This document shows, one piece after another, positions 50,893-58,917 of a stretch of DNA of 64,000 bases (the stretch's first letter is position 1; every line of letters begins with the position of its first letter). The notes below the pieces were generated by a model. That model was not told the origin of the DNA, did not search any database, and saw nothing but the letters and a program-made list of their open reading frames with translations. The stretch is from Actinokineospora alba (GTDB taxonomy: Bacteria; Actinomycetota; Actinomycetes; Mycobacteriales; Pseudonocardiaceae), in the NCBI RefSeq assembly GCF_004362515.1, contig NZ_SNXU01000001.1, positions 4,836,001-4,900,000 of the forward strand, written 5' to 3'. The position numbers and the translations under genes were made by a program.

Positions 50893-52098
50893 CTAGATCT
50901 CTGGGGCGAATTCGCGTGGCCTGTCGCGTAGGCCGAGGAGCCATTCCACTGCCTGCTCGCAGCGCATGGCCGCGAAGCCGTCTCCGAACGGGTTGTTCGC
51001 CGGTGACACCGCGAGCCGTTCCACTTGGCTGAGTACCAGCTTCTCCGTAATGCCGGCCACCAGTGCGCGATCCGGCGCGGCGGTCCACGGGTATCCGGGT
51101 CGTTCCGGTTCGGCCCAGATGCCAACGCCGCCGACCAGCACGAGTGCAGGCACACCGAAGCTGGGGGCCTGTTCGGCGAGCAGGTCTGAGTCGGTGACCA
51201 CGGCCGCCGCGATCGACAGCAGCCGCACCTGGTCCGGTGGGTCCACCGGGTCGGTGATCGTCACCCGCACCAGCCTGCCGAGCACGTCGTCGGCGACGAG
51301 GCGCAGTTCGCTTTCGTATGCGGCTGGCAGCACCACTTCCAGGTCCGGCGTCGCCAGCACGAGGTCGGCGATGCCGTGCAGCACTGCCGCCAGGTCGTCC
51401 TGCGCCCAACGCGCCGGGTCGAGTGCCACGAGGACCATGCGGCAGCCGCCGTGCACGACTGCCTCCTCCACGGCGCGGACACGGTCGTCGGGGTGTTCGT
51501 GGTGGCGTTCGATGGCGCCGAAGCCCGCGTCCACCGCCGTGCTGCCCACCGTGACGACCTTCGGACCGCCGTGGGCCTCGCAGGCCAGGTTCGCGGCGGC
51601 GTCGGCGGTGGCGGCGAGGTGCAGGGAGCTGATCTGGGCGATCAGCCGCCGGTGGCCTTCCTGGGGGAAGGGCGCCGTCAAGTCGTGTGAGCGCACGCCC
51701 GCGTCGAGGTGGACCACCGGGATCCGGCGCCAGAAGGCTGCCATCGCCGCGCTGAACGCTATGCCGTTGTCGCCCTGGACGAAGACCGCGTCAGGGGCCA
51801 GGTCGGCGTAGACGCGGTCAAGGGCGTCGAGCAGCCAAGCCGCTCCCTGTGTGGTGTGGCCGTCCAGAGTGGACTCGACGACCAGGCTGGGAACGACGTC
51901 GAAGGCCGCCAGCGCCTCGCCGACCTCCACGGTCTGGTCGCCGCAGGAGATCACGATGGGGCGGACCCGGGCGCTTCGGCGCATCGCCGCCGCCACCGGG
52001 GCGATCTTGACCGCGGCGGGGCCGTCGCCCGCGACCAGGCAGACGTGGGGCATGCGACCCGGTTCGGGTGCGGGGAGCGGGACAAGCGTGTTCGGCAT
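50893..52098 (-). CDS. WecB-like (UDP-GlcNAc 2-epimerase fold) protein, active site degraded
   Basis: 401 residues from ATG 52098 (AAGGGG site). Overall fold like non-hydrolysing UDP-GlcNAc 2-epimerases: VFVQGDNGIAFSAAMAAF, HLDAGVRS, FPQEGHRR and VTDSDLLAEQAPSFGVP align with the family. The usual HVEAGLR Glu is Asp here. The catalytic His of the GHRRE motif is missing (VALDPARW). The DSGG(I/L)QEE signature is altered to DSDLLAEQ. It may be a regulator or an enzyme of different specificity. A 22-bp palindrome lies 20 bp upstream. No sugar-nucleotide genes adjoin it. Confidence 0.7.
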   Translation of the reverse strand: MPNTLVPLPAPEPGRMPHVCLVAGDGPAAVKIAPVAAAMRRSARVRPIVISCGDQTVEVGEALAAFDVVPSLVVESTLDGHTTQGAAWLLDALDRVYADLAPDAVFVQGDNGIAFSAAMAAFWRRIPVVHLDAGVRSHDLTAPFPQEGHRRLIAQISSLHLAATADAAANLACEAHGGPKVVTVGSTAVDAGFGAIERHHEHPDDRVRAVEEAVVHGGCRMVLVALDPARWAQDDLAAVLHGIADLVLATPDLEVVLPAAYESELRLVADDVLGRLVRVTITDPVDPPDQVRLLSIAAAVVTDSDLLAEQAPSFGVPALVLVGGVGIWAEPERPGYPWTAAPDRALVAGITEKLVLSQVERLAVSPANNPFGDGFAAMRCEQAVEWLLGLRDRPREFAPEI

Positions 52099-52118
52099 GA
52101 CCGTCACCCCTTCCGCCT

Positions 52119-52140
52119 GAATTCCGGGTGACCGGAATTC
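52119..52140. promoter_or_regulatory. 22-bp palindrome upstream of the WecB-like gene
   Basis: GAATTCCGG-GTGA-CCGGAATTC, perfect 9-bp arms, starting 20 bp before ATG 52098. It could be an operator or a leader hairpin. Confidence 0.65.
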
Positions 52141-52251
52141 GTTGCGCGGTAAGACTTGGACGGCTCCGACGCTACCTGCGGTAGTTCCACGAACGGATTC
52201 GACACGCCGACCTCGGCGTTTACCACCCGGGTCGGTGACTATGCGCGATTG

Positions 52252-52911
52252 TCACTCGCGGGGCGCGGGGGTCCGGGTGTTCTGCAGCCGGGTCGCGTAG
52301 ACGGCGGCCTCGGTGCGGCGGTCGAACCCGAGCTTGTGCAGCAAGGTCGAGACGTAGTTCTTCACGGTCTTCTCGGCGAGGTAGAGCTGCCCCGCGATCT
52401 GCCGGTTGGTCATGCCCAGGGCGATCAGGTCGAGGATCTTGCGCTCCTGCGGGCTCAGCGTGCTGTAGCGCGCGTCCTCGCCGCGGCCGCTGCGCAGCCG
52501 GTCGAGCACGGTCGCGGTGACCCCGGCGTCGAGCAGCGAACCGCCGCCCGCCAGGGTGCGGACCGCGGCGACGAGGTCGTTGCCGCTGACCTGCTTGAGC
52601 ATGTACCCGGCCGCGCCCGCCATGATCGCGCCGAACAGGGCCTCGTCGTCGGAGAACGACGTCAGCATCAGGCACGCGGGTGGCGGCACGACCGACGACC
52701 GCAGGTCCCGGCACACGCTCACGCCTTCGCCGTCGGGCAGCCGCACGTCGAGGATCGCGACCTGCGGCCGCAACGCGGGCACCCGGGCCAAGGCCTGGGC
52801 GGCGCTGGCCGCCTCGCCCACCACGGTGATGTCCGGTTCGGCGTCGAGGAGTTGCCGCAGGCCCCGACGGACGACTTCGTGGTCGTCGAGCACGAACACC
52901 GAGATGGTCAT
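52252..52911 (-). CDS. DosR/NarL-type response regulator
   Basis: 219 residues. Receiver (1-120) with DD at 9-10, Asp55 in AILDVRLP and Lys in YMLKQVSG. LuxR helix-turn-helix at about 150-210 (LSPQERKILDLIALGMTNRQI and YLAEKTVKNYVSTLLHKLG). Similar to mycobacterial DevR/DosR, which controls the hypoxia/NO response. The kinase stop lies 3 bp upstream, so the two are one operon. The target regulon is not evident in the window. No DosR box was identified. Confidence 0.9.
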   Translation of the reverse strand: MTISVFVLDDHEVVRRGLRQLLDAEPDITVVGEAASAAQALARVPALRPQVAILDVRLPDGEGVSVCRDLRSSVVPPPACLMLTSFSDDEALFGAIMAGAAGYMLKQVSGNDLVAAVRTLAGGGSLLDAGVTATVLDRLRSGRGEDARYSTLSPQERKILDLIALGMTNRQIAGQLYLAEKTVKNYVSTLLHKLGFDRRTEAAVYATRLQNTRTPAPRE

Positions 52912-52914
52912 GGA

Positions 52915-54714
52915 TCAGGTCTCCTCGTCATCCGGGTCGGCCGCGGCATGCCTGGGCAGGGGCACGGTCCAGCACACGCGGGTGCCGCCCCGCGCCGGGA
53001 TCTCGAAGTCGCACTGGCCGCCCCAGTGGTGCGCCCGCTGGACCATGTTGGCCAGGCCGCTGCGATACGGCAGGTCCGCGGGCAGCCCGAGGCCGTCGTC
53101 CTGGACCAGCAGTTCCAGCCGGGTGGCCCGCCGGTCGACGGCCACCGTGACCTGCACACCGCCCGCGTGCGCGTGGCGCACCACGTTGGACAGCGACTCG
53201 CGCAGGGTCGCGATCAGGTCGCCGTGGGCGTCGGGCGGCACCACGGAGTCGAGCGGGCCCTCAAGCCGGACGGTGGGTTCGTAGCCCAATGAGACTGTCG
53301 CGTCGGAGATGGTCCGGAGGATCTCCCCACGCAGGCTGTACGGGCCGTTCGCGGGCTCCTGCAGCGAGAAGATGCTGCGCCGGATCTCCCGGATCGTCTG
53401 GTCGACGTCGGCGACATAGGTGTTGAGCCGGTCGACGACGGGCTCGTCGTCGAGCCCCCGGCACAGGCCCTGGATGCCGATGCCGACGGCGAAGAGCCGC
53501 TGGATCACCAGGTCGTGCAGGTCGCGCGCGATGCGGTCGCGCTCCTCGAACAGCGCCAGCCGCTGCCGGTCCTGCTGCGCCTCGGCGAACTCCATCGCCT
53601 GGGCGGCGTGCCCGGCGTAGTTCTCGAACATGGCCAGGTCGTCCTCGTCGAACGGCGTGGCGCCCAGGTACTTCGCGACGATCAGCACCCCCATCGGGTG
53701 CGGGCCGGTGCGCAGCGGGACGAACATCGCGGGCCCCAGGTCGGCGATCGGCCCGGGAAGCCGCTGGAAGGTGTGGGCGGACCGGGCGAACGCGGCCTTG
53801 CCGAGCTGTTCGATCATCCGGCCGCGCCCGGTGCTGAAGACGTCGCCGGTGATGCTGTCGACGATCGGGATGCGCAGACCGTGGAACACCGGCGCCAACG
53901 CCCCGTCGCCCGCGCGGACCGTCAGGTTCTCGGGTCCGTCGGGCACACAGACGGCGGCGATGGCGGCGTCGGGCACCGCCCTGGCCCGGGCCGCCACCAG
54001 ACGCAGCCCCTCAGCGGTCTCCGGTCCGGTGCGCAGCACCGAGGTGACCTCGTTGGTGGCCCGCAGCCATTGCTCACGCCGGTGGCTGGCCTGGTACATC
54101 CGGGCGTTCTCGATCGCCAGGCCCGCCGCCGCGGCCAGCGCGCCGAGGACCTCGTCGTCCTCCTCGTCGAATCCCTCGTCGCCCGCCTTGTCGGCCAGGT
54201 ACAGCGCGCCCAGGGTCACGCCCCTGGCCCGGATGGGAACGCCGATGAAGGAGCCCATCGCGGGGTGGTGTTCCGGGAAGCCCACGGCGGCCGGGTGCGT
54301 GGCGACGTGCTCGAGGCGGACCGGCCCTTGCGCGTCGATCACCAGGCCGAGGACGCCCTCACCCGAGGGCAGCGCGCCGATGGCGGCCTCGGTCTCGGCA
54401 TCGACACCCGTATGGGTGAACTCGACGACCTCACCGCTCGGGCCGAGGGCGGCCAGCGCGCCGTAGCGGGCGCCGACCAGCTCGCAACCCGCCGCGACGA
54501 TGCGCCGCATGACGTTGCGCAGGGACAGGTCGCTGCCGACCGAGAGCACGGCGTCGAGGAGGTGGCGGACCCGGTCCTGCGACACCTTCGCGGCGGCGGC
54601 CAGGTAGATCAGGTCGTGCAGGATCGGGTCGGCGGGTCTGGCGGGTTGGCTGAGCGGCGCCTCCGTGCGGCTGCCCTCCTGGCCACGCCCGCTCTCCGCC
54701 CCTGTCTTCAACAC
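52915..54714 (-). CDS. DosS/DevS-like sensor kinase with two GAF domains
   Basis: 599 residues from GTG 54714. GAF A about 60-205, GAF B about 225-385, HisKA_3 with His400 in RIARDLHDLVIQRL, then a HATPase domain. In GAF A the stretch FPEHHPAM (His149, His150) aligns with the region that carries the haem-ligand His149 in DosS, so it may sense oxygen, NO or redox state by a haem (inference, not tested). Upstream frame extensions are Arg-rich and unlikely. It is coupled to the regulator at 52911. Confidence 0.87.
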   Translation of the reverse strand: MLKTGAESGRGQEGSRTEAPLSQPARPADPILHDLIYLAAAAKVSQDRVRHLLDAVLSVGSDLSLRNVMRRIVAAGCELVGARYGALAALGPSGEVVEFTHTGVDAETEAAIGALPSGEGVLGLVIDAQGPVRLEHVATHPAAVGFPEHHPAMGSFIGVPIRARGVTLGALYLADKAGDEGFDEEDDEVLGALAAAAGLAIENARMYQASHRREQWLRATNEVTSVLRTGPETAEGLRLVAARARAVPDAAIAAVCVPDGPENLTVRAGDGALAPVFHGLRIPIVDSITGDVFSTGRGRMIEQLGKAAFARSAHTFQRLPGPIADLGPAMFVPLRTGPHPMGVLIVAKYLGATPFDEDDLAMFENYAGHAAQAMEFAEAQQDRQRLALFEERDRIARDLHDLVIQRLFAVGIGIQGLCRGLDDEPVVDRLNTYVADVDQTIREIRRSIFSLQEPANGPYSLRGEILRTISDATVSLGYEPTVRLEGPLDSVVPPDAHGDLIATLRESLSNVVRHAHAGGVQVTVAVDRRATRLELLVQDDGLGLPADLPYRSGLANMVQRAHHWGGQCDFEIPARGGTRVCWTVPLPRHAAADPDDEET

Positions 54715-55046
54715 CGCCCACCGCTTTCGCCCGTGCGTCCCTTGACGCCTGCACCCTCGGAGGGATCGTGTCCGCTCGCGCGGGTGATACATCGATTCGT
54801 CGAATTGCACGCGATCGAGTCATTCGTCGGTACTACCGTGGCCCCATTCGGCGCTGTGCGCAAGAGCGGAAGTCACGCGGAGCTATCGGTTAATCGCCGC
54901 CATGGATGTCGTTCAGCTCGTGATCTCCTCACGAATCGTGACCGTCCGCGTCCGTTCGGGCGCGATTCGATACCTTCGGTAGGCCGGGTGGCGCAGTCCC
55001 TTGATTCTGCTGAGCGTTTCGCGCCGTATTCGACAAACTTCGCGAA
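54715..55046. other. 332-bp region without a gene
   Basis: No open frame with a ribosome site. The sequence falls between the start of the sensor kinase (minus strand) and the end of the histidine-phosphatase gene (minus strand). It probably holds the kinase promoter; I could not pick out a clear -35/-10 pair. Confidence 0.6.
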
Positions 55047-55601
55047 TCATTCCGCCAATTCGCTCGCGGAAATCCAGCGCAAATTCCAGCGGTGCGGACC
55101 GCCGCGGAAAACGGTGCGTGACAATGGCGCGACGTCGATTCGCCAGAAGGCGGGCGGATCTGCGCCGAGGGCGGTCACGATCATCGCCTTGACCACCGCC
55201 GGGTGCGTGACGGCGACGATCCGGCGGCCCGGCTGAAGCTCGTCGAGCCAGTCCGCGACCCGGCTCAGCAGGTCCACAATGGACTCACCGCCGTGCGGCG
55301 CGGCCTTCGGGTCGGTGAGCCAGCGGGCGACCTCCTCGGGTTCGGCGCCCGCGACGTCGTCGAGCGTGCGGCCCCGCCAGCGCCCGTAGTCGCAGTCGCG
55401 CAGCCGGTCGTCGATCTCGGCGGTCACCCCGAGCGCCGCGGCGGTCTGCGCGCAGCGCGTCTCCGGCCCGCGTGAAGCGCTGTCCACCCGACCCGGACCG
55501 GCTACGTCGAGCGACCGCTCGACCGGTTCGTCGCGGGGAAACGCGGCCATTCGGGTGGCCGCGGTCGCGGCGTGGCTGACCACGGTCAACGTCGCGCTCA
55601 T
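55047..55601 (-). CDS. Histidine phosphatase family protein in the cobalamin cluster
   Basis: 184 residues from ATG 55601. Phosphoglycerate-mutase fold: the catalytic His is in VVSHAATAATR, where Ser replaces the usual Arg of RHG. GPETRCAQTA gives the second Arg, DYGRWRG follows, and VTHPAVVKAM the second His. It is divergent from cbtB across a cobalamin riboswitch, and beside cobalt genes, so it could be an alpha-ribazole-5'-phosphate phosphatase (CobC-like) acting in nucleotide loop assembly. The Arg-to-Ser change makes the activity uncertain. Confidence 0.78.
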   Translation of the reverse strand: MSATLTVVSHAATAATRMAAFPRDEPVERSLDVAGPGRVDSASRGPETRCAQTAAALGVTAEIDDRLRDCDYGRWRGRTLDDVAGAEPEEVARWLTDPKAAPHGGESIVDLLSRVADWLDELQPGRRIVAVTHPAVVKAMIVTALGADPPAFWRIDVAPLSRTVFRGGPHRWNLRWISASELAE

Positions 55602-55673
55602 GAGATATCCCACCGTCCGAACGGCCGCGTTGACAGTGCCAGCCCGGCTCCAATACTTTTCAGAGTCGACCCT

Positions 55674-55766
55674 GATGGTAGAAGGAAGCCGGTGAGAATC
55701 CGGCACGGCCGCGCCACTGTGATCGGTCCCGGAGCACCCGGAGCCGAAGTCAGACCCTCCACCATC
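55674..55766 (+). promoter_or_regulatory. Cobalamin riboswitch upstream of cbtB
   Basis: Core AAGCCGGTGAGAATCCGGC followed by ACGGCCGCGCCACTGT (B12 box) and later AGCCGAAGTCAGAC. Closing stem GATGGT (55674-55679) with ACCATC (55761-55766). 47 nt before the cbtB ATG. Expected to shut off cobalt transporter synthesis when adenosylcobalamin is plentiful. Confidence 0.9.
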
Positions 55767-55812
55767 GTCCCGCTCCACTGACTGGGCCGCGTGAAGCCCC
55801 GAGGAGGATCTC

Positions 55813-56022
55813 ATGACGCATGCCGTCGCGAACCCCACCCCGATCCCGCTGAGCATCCCGATTCGGCAGACCCTGCCGTACGCGATCTTCGTGGGTGTTC
55901 TGTCCCTGCTCGCCATGTACTTCGTCGGAGCCGAGCAGGGAGCGCTGGCGATCTTCGAGGGCACCTCTGTCCACGAACTCGTCCACGACGCGCGTCACCT
56001 GCTGGGCTTCCCGTGCCACTGA
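55813..56022 (+). CDS. cbtB: CbtB cobalt transporter subunit
   Basis: 69 residues with one membrane helix (about 22-42, LPYAIFVGVLSLLAMYFVG) and a His-rich C-terminus (VHELVHDARHLLGFPCH) that can bind cobalt. CbtB and CbtA together are thought to form a cobalt transporter regulated by B12. RBS GAGGAGG, 6 nt before ATG. It overlaps cbtA by 10 bp. Downstream of the riboswitch. Confidence 0.93.
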   Translation: MTHAVANPTPIPLSIPIRQTLPYAIFVGVLSLLAMYFVGAEQGALAIFEGTSVHELVHDARHLLGFPCH

Positions 56023-56810
56023 CCGACTCCGTGAACTCTGAGACACGGCCGGAGAGTGCGTCGGCCGCGCTCACTGTCCGATCGGTGTTGATCTGGGGTC
56101 TGCTGGCCGGTTTGGTCGGCGGACTCCTGGCCTTCGGGTTCGCCGCCGCTTTCGGTGAACCCTCGGTCGACCGCGCCATCGCCATCGAGGAGGCGGGCGC
56201 GCCCGCGCACTCTGATGGGCACAGCCACGCCGAACCGGCCGCTGAGGAGGAAGAGGGCTTCACGCGGGCCTTCCAGTCCACGGTCGGCCTGGGCATCGGC
56301 GCGGTCGTGTTCGGACTTGGCCTGGGCGGGCTGTTCGGCTTGGCCTTCGCGTTCGCCTACGGCCGGATCGGCACCCGCACCCCGGGTTCCACCGCGCTGG
56401 CGGTGGCGGGCATCGGTTACGTCGCGGTGGTGCTCGTGCCATTCCTGACGTACCCGGCGAACCCGCCCGCCGTCGGCAGCGCCGACACCATCGGCGACCG
56501 CACCGCCCTGTTCTTCGCGATGATCGGCATCTCCGTGGTGCTGGTGATCGCCGGGACGGTGCTCGCCCGATCGCTGACCCCGAGGCTCGGCGGCTTCACC
56601 GCCACCGCGGTGTCCGTGCTCGGCTACGTGGTCGTGGTGACGGCGGTCGCGAAGCTGCTGCCGTCGTTCCAGGAGGTTCCCGCGGGCTTCCCCGGTGACC
56701 TGATCTGGGACTTCCGAGTCGCCTCCCTAGGCACCTCGGCCGTCCTCTGGGCCACCATCGGCATCACCTTCGCCACCCTCATGACCCGCTCCCTCCGCCG
56801 CACCACCTGA
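56013..56810 (+). CDS. cbtA: CbtA cobalt transporter subunit
   Basis: 265 residues from GTG 56013 (GTG 56031 is possible). Five to six membrane helices, with a His-rich loop HSDGHSHAE after the first helix pair (about 60-70) as in other CbtA proteins. Forms the transporter with CbtB and is controlled by the riboswitch at 55674. Ends directly against the 127-bp palindromic element. Confidence 0.92.
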   Translation: MPLTDSVNSETRPESASAALTVRSVLIWGLLAGLVGGLLAFGFAAAFGEPSVDRAIAIEEAGAPAHSDGHSHAEPAAEEEEGFTRAFQSTVGLGIGAVVFGLGLGGLFGLAFAFAYGRIGTRTPGSTALAVAGIGYVAVVLVPFLTYPANPPAVGSADTIGDRTALFFAMIGISVVLVIAGTVLARSLTPRLGGFTATAVSVLGYVVVVTAVAKLLPSFQEVPAGFPGDLIWDFRVASLGTSAVLWATIGITFATLMTRSLRRTT

Positions 56811-56937
56811 CCGCGAGTCGCCCCTTCCAGCAAACGAGTCGCCCCTTCCAGCAGATGAGTTCGACATTCGAGTTGTCTCGATGTCGAACTCACTTGCCGG
56901 GAGGGGCGACTCGTTTGCCTGGCGGGGCGACTCGCGG
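56811..56937. repeat. 127-bp palindromic element, copy 4
   Basis: It abuts both stop codons: cbtA stop TGA at 56808-56810 and cobB stop at 56938 (minus). Centre at 56874. Arms are less complementary than other copies, but all motif positions (offsets 5, 26, 47) are intact. Confidence 0.95.
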
Positions 56938-58293
56938 TCAGGTGGCGGTGACGAAGGTGGTGATGGCGGTGGGGTCGCCGGCGGGGTGGGTGTGCAGGTA
57001 GGAGGCGTGGACGTTGCCCTGGATGAAGCCTTCGCGGCGGGTGACGCCCTCGTGGTCTCGCCAGGCCCAGGCCGGGGTGGTGCCGTGGACCGGGGTGGTG
57101 ACCGTGCGGTGGAACTCGTGCCCGGTCACCCGCCTGCCCTCCGGCCGCAGCGGCGACGGCGCCATCGAGACAGCGTCGCGATAGCCCAGGGTCAGGCGAG
57201 GGTTCATGGCGGCGGTCGCGGGCAGGACACCGCACATGGGCTTGCCGTCCAATTCGGACACCAGGTAGAGCAGCCCGCCGCACTCGGCGTGGATCGGCGC
57301 GCCCGACTCCGCCAACGCGCGGACGTCCATTCGCAGCTTCTCGTTGGCCGACAGCGCTTCGGCGTGCTGTTCGGGGAAGCCACCGGGCAGTACCAGCCCG
57401 GCCGTGCCCGCGGGCAGGCACTCGTCGCGCAGCGGGTCGACCACAGCGATCTCCGCGCCGGCCGCCCGCAGCAGTTCCACGTGCTCGGCGTAGCCGAAGG
57501 TGAAGGCCGAACCACCGGCCACCGCGATCACCGGGCGGCCCGGCACGACCTCGACCTCCTCGGCCGGATCCCAGACCGGGCCCGGGAAGTCCGGGGCCGA
57601 ACGGGCGAGCCGCACGACCGCGTCGAGGTCCACTGAGGCGTCGATCAGGTCGGCCATGGCCTCGACCGCGCGCATCGCGGCCGCGCCGTGCTCGACCGCC
57701 GGGATCAGGCCCAGGTGCCGAGACGGGACGTCCACCTCGACCGCGCGCCGCACCGATCCCAGCACCGGCAACCCGACGTCGGCGCACGCCTCGCGCAGCA
57801 CCTGGTCGTGGCGGTCGGAGCCGACCTGGTTGAGCACCACGCCCGCCATCCGAACACCCGCGCGGTACGACCGGAAACCGTGCAGCAGCGCGGCCAGGCT
57901 CGTGCTCTGGCCGCGGGTGTCCACGACCAGCACCACAGGAGCGTCGATCAGTTCGGCCACATGCGCGGTCGACCCGAACCCGCCCGCTTCGACCTGGTGG
58001 CCGATGCGCCCGTCGAACAGACCCATCACACCCTCGACCACCGCGATGTCCGCGCCCAGCGCGCCATGGCGGAACATCGGCCCGACGCGGTGTTCGCCGA
58101 CGAGCACGGGGTCGAGGTTGCGTCCCGGCCTGCCGCCCGCCAGCGTGTGGTAGCCGGGGTCGATGTAGTCGGGGCCGACCTTGAACGGCGCCACCGTGTG
58201 CCCACGCCTGCGCAGCGCGGCCATGAGGCCGGTGGCGATCGTGGTCTTGCCACTGCCCGAACCGGGCGCGGCGATGACCAGTCTGGCTACCAC
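56938..58293 (-). CDS. cobB: Cobyrinate a,c-diamide synthase
   Basis: 451 residues from GTG 58293. ATP-dependent amidation of cobyrinic acid carboxyls a and c using glutamine. P-loop APGSGSGKTT near the N-terminus; VMGLFDG; glutamine amidotransferase triad Cys in HAECGGLLYLV and a C-terminal His in HASYLHTHP. Length is typical. Start overlaps the stop of cobO by 7 bp. The protein is part of the riboswitch-controlled operon with cobO and the chelatase gene. Confidence 0.93.
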   Translation of the reverse strand: MVARLVIAAPGSGSGKTTIATGLMAALRRRGHTVAPFKVGPDYIDPGYHTLAGGRPGRNLDPVLVGEHRVGPMFRHGALGADIAVVEGVMGLFDGRIGHQVEAGGFGSTAHVAELIDAPVVLVVDTRGQSTSLAALLHGFRSYRAGVRMAGVVLNQVGSDRHDQVLREACADVGLPVLGSVRRAVEVDVPSRHLGLIPAVEHGAAAMRAVEAMADLIDASVDLDAVVRLARSAPDFPGPVWDPAEEVEVVPGRPVIAVAGGSAFTFGYAEHVELLRAAGAEIAVVDPLRDECLPAGTAGLVLPGGFPEQHAEALSANEKLRMDVRALAESGAPIHAECGGLLYLVSELDGKPMCGVLPATAAMNPRLTLGYRDAVSMAPSPLRPEGRRVTGHEFHRTVTTPVHGTTPAWAWRDHEGVTRREGFIQGNVHASYLHTHPAGDPTAITTFVTAT

Positions 58294-58901
58294 TCGATGC
58301 CCTTCTGGCCCTTCTGTCCCGCGTCCATCGGGTGCTTGACCTTGGTCATGTGCGTCACCAGGTCGGCGGCGTCCACAAGGGACTGCGGCGCGTCGCGGCC
58401 GGTGATCACCACGTGCTGGTGGCCCGGCCGGCTCGCCAGCGTCTCGACGACGTCGTCGACGTCGATCCAGCCCCACTTGAGCGGGTAGGTGAACTCGTCG
58501 AGCACGTAGAGCCCATGGGTCTCCTCGGCGAGCCTGCGCTTGATCTCCGCCCAGCCCTCACGCGCGGCCTCGGCGTGGTCATCCTCGCTGCCCGGCTTGC
58601 GCGACCATGACCAGCCCGAGCCCATCTTGTGCCACTCGACTGGACCGCCCTCGCCGGTCTCCTCGTGCACCTTGCCCAGCGCCAGGAACGCGGACTCCTC
58701 GCCGACACGCCACTTCGCGGACTTCACGAACTGGAACACGCCGATCGACCAACCCTGGTTCCAGCCGCGCAGCGCGAGGCCGAACGCGGCGGTCGACTTG
58801 CCCTTCATCTCGCCGGTGTGGACCACGACCAGCGGCCGGTTGCGGCGCTGCCGAGTGGTCCGGCCATCGTCGGGGACGACTTCGGGTTTGCCTTGTGGCA
58901 T
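58287..58901 (-). CDS. cobO: Cob(I)yrinic acid a,c-diamide adenosyltransferase
   Basis: 204 residues. P-loop HTGEMKGKSTAAFGLALR, ALGKVHEETGEGGP, and C-terminal YVLDEFTYPLKWGW are CobO/CobA hallmarks. Transfers the adenosyl group from ATP to Co(I) corrinoid, forming the cofactor used by IcmF. It lies 16 bp after the chelatase gene and overlaps cobB by 7 bp. Confidence 0.95.
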   Translation of the reverse strand: MPQGKPEVVPDDGRTTRQRRNRPLVVVHTGEMKGKSTAAFGLALRGWNQGWSIGVFQFVKSAKWRVGEESAFLALGKVHEETGEGGPVEWHKMGSGWSWSRKPGSEDDHAEAAREGWAEIKRRLAEETHGLYVLDEFTYPLKWGWIDVDDVVETLASRPGHQHVVITGRDAPQSLVDAADLVTHMTKVKHPMDAGQKGQKGIEW

Positions 58902-58917
58902 CGGTGTTTCTCTCCCT

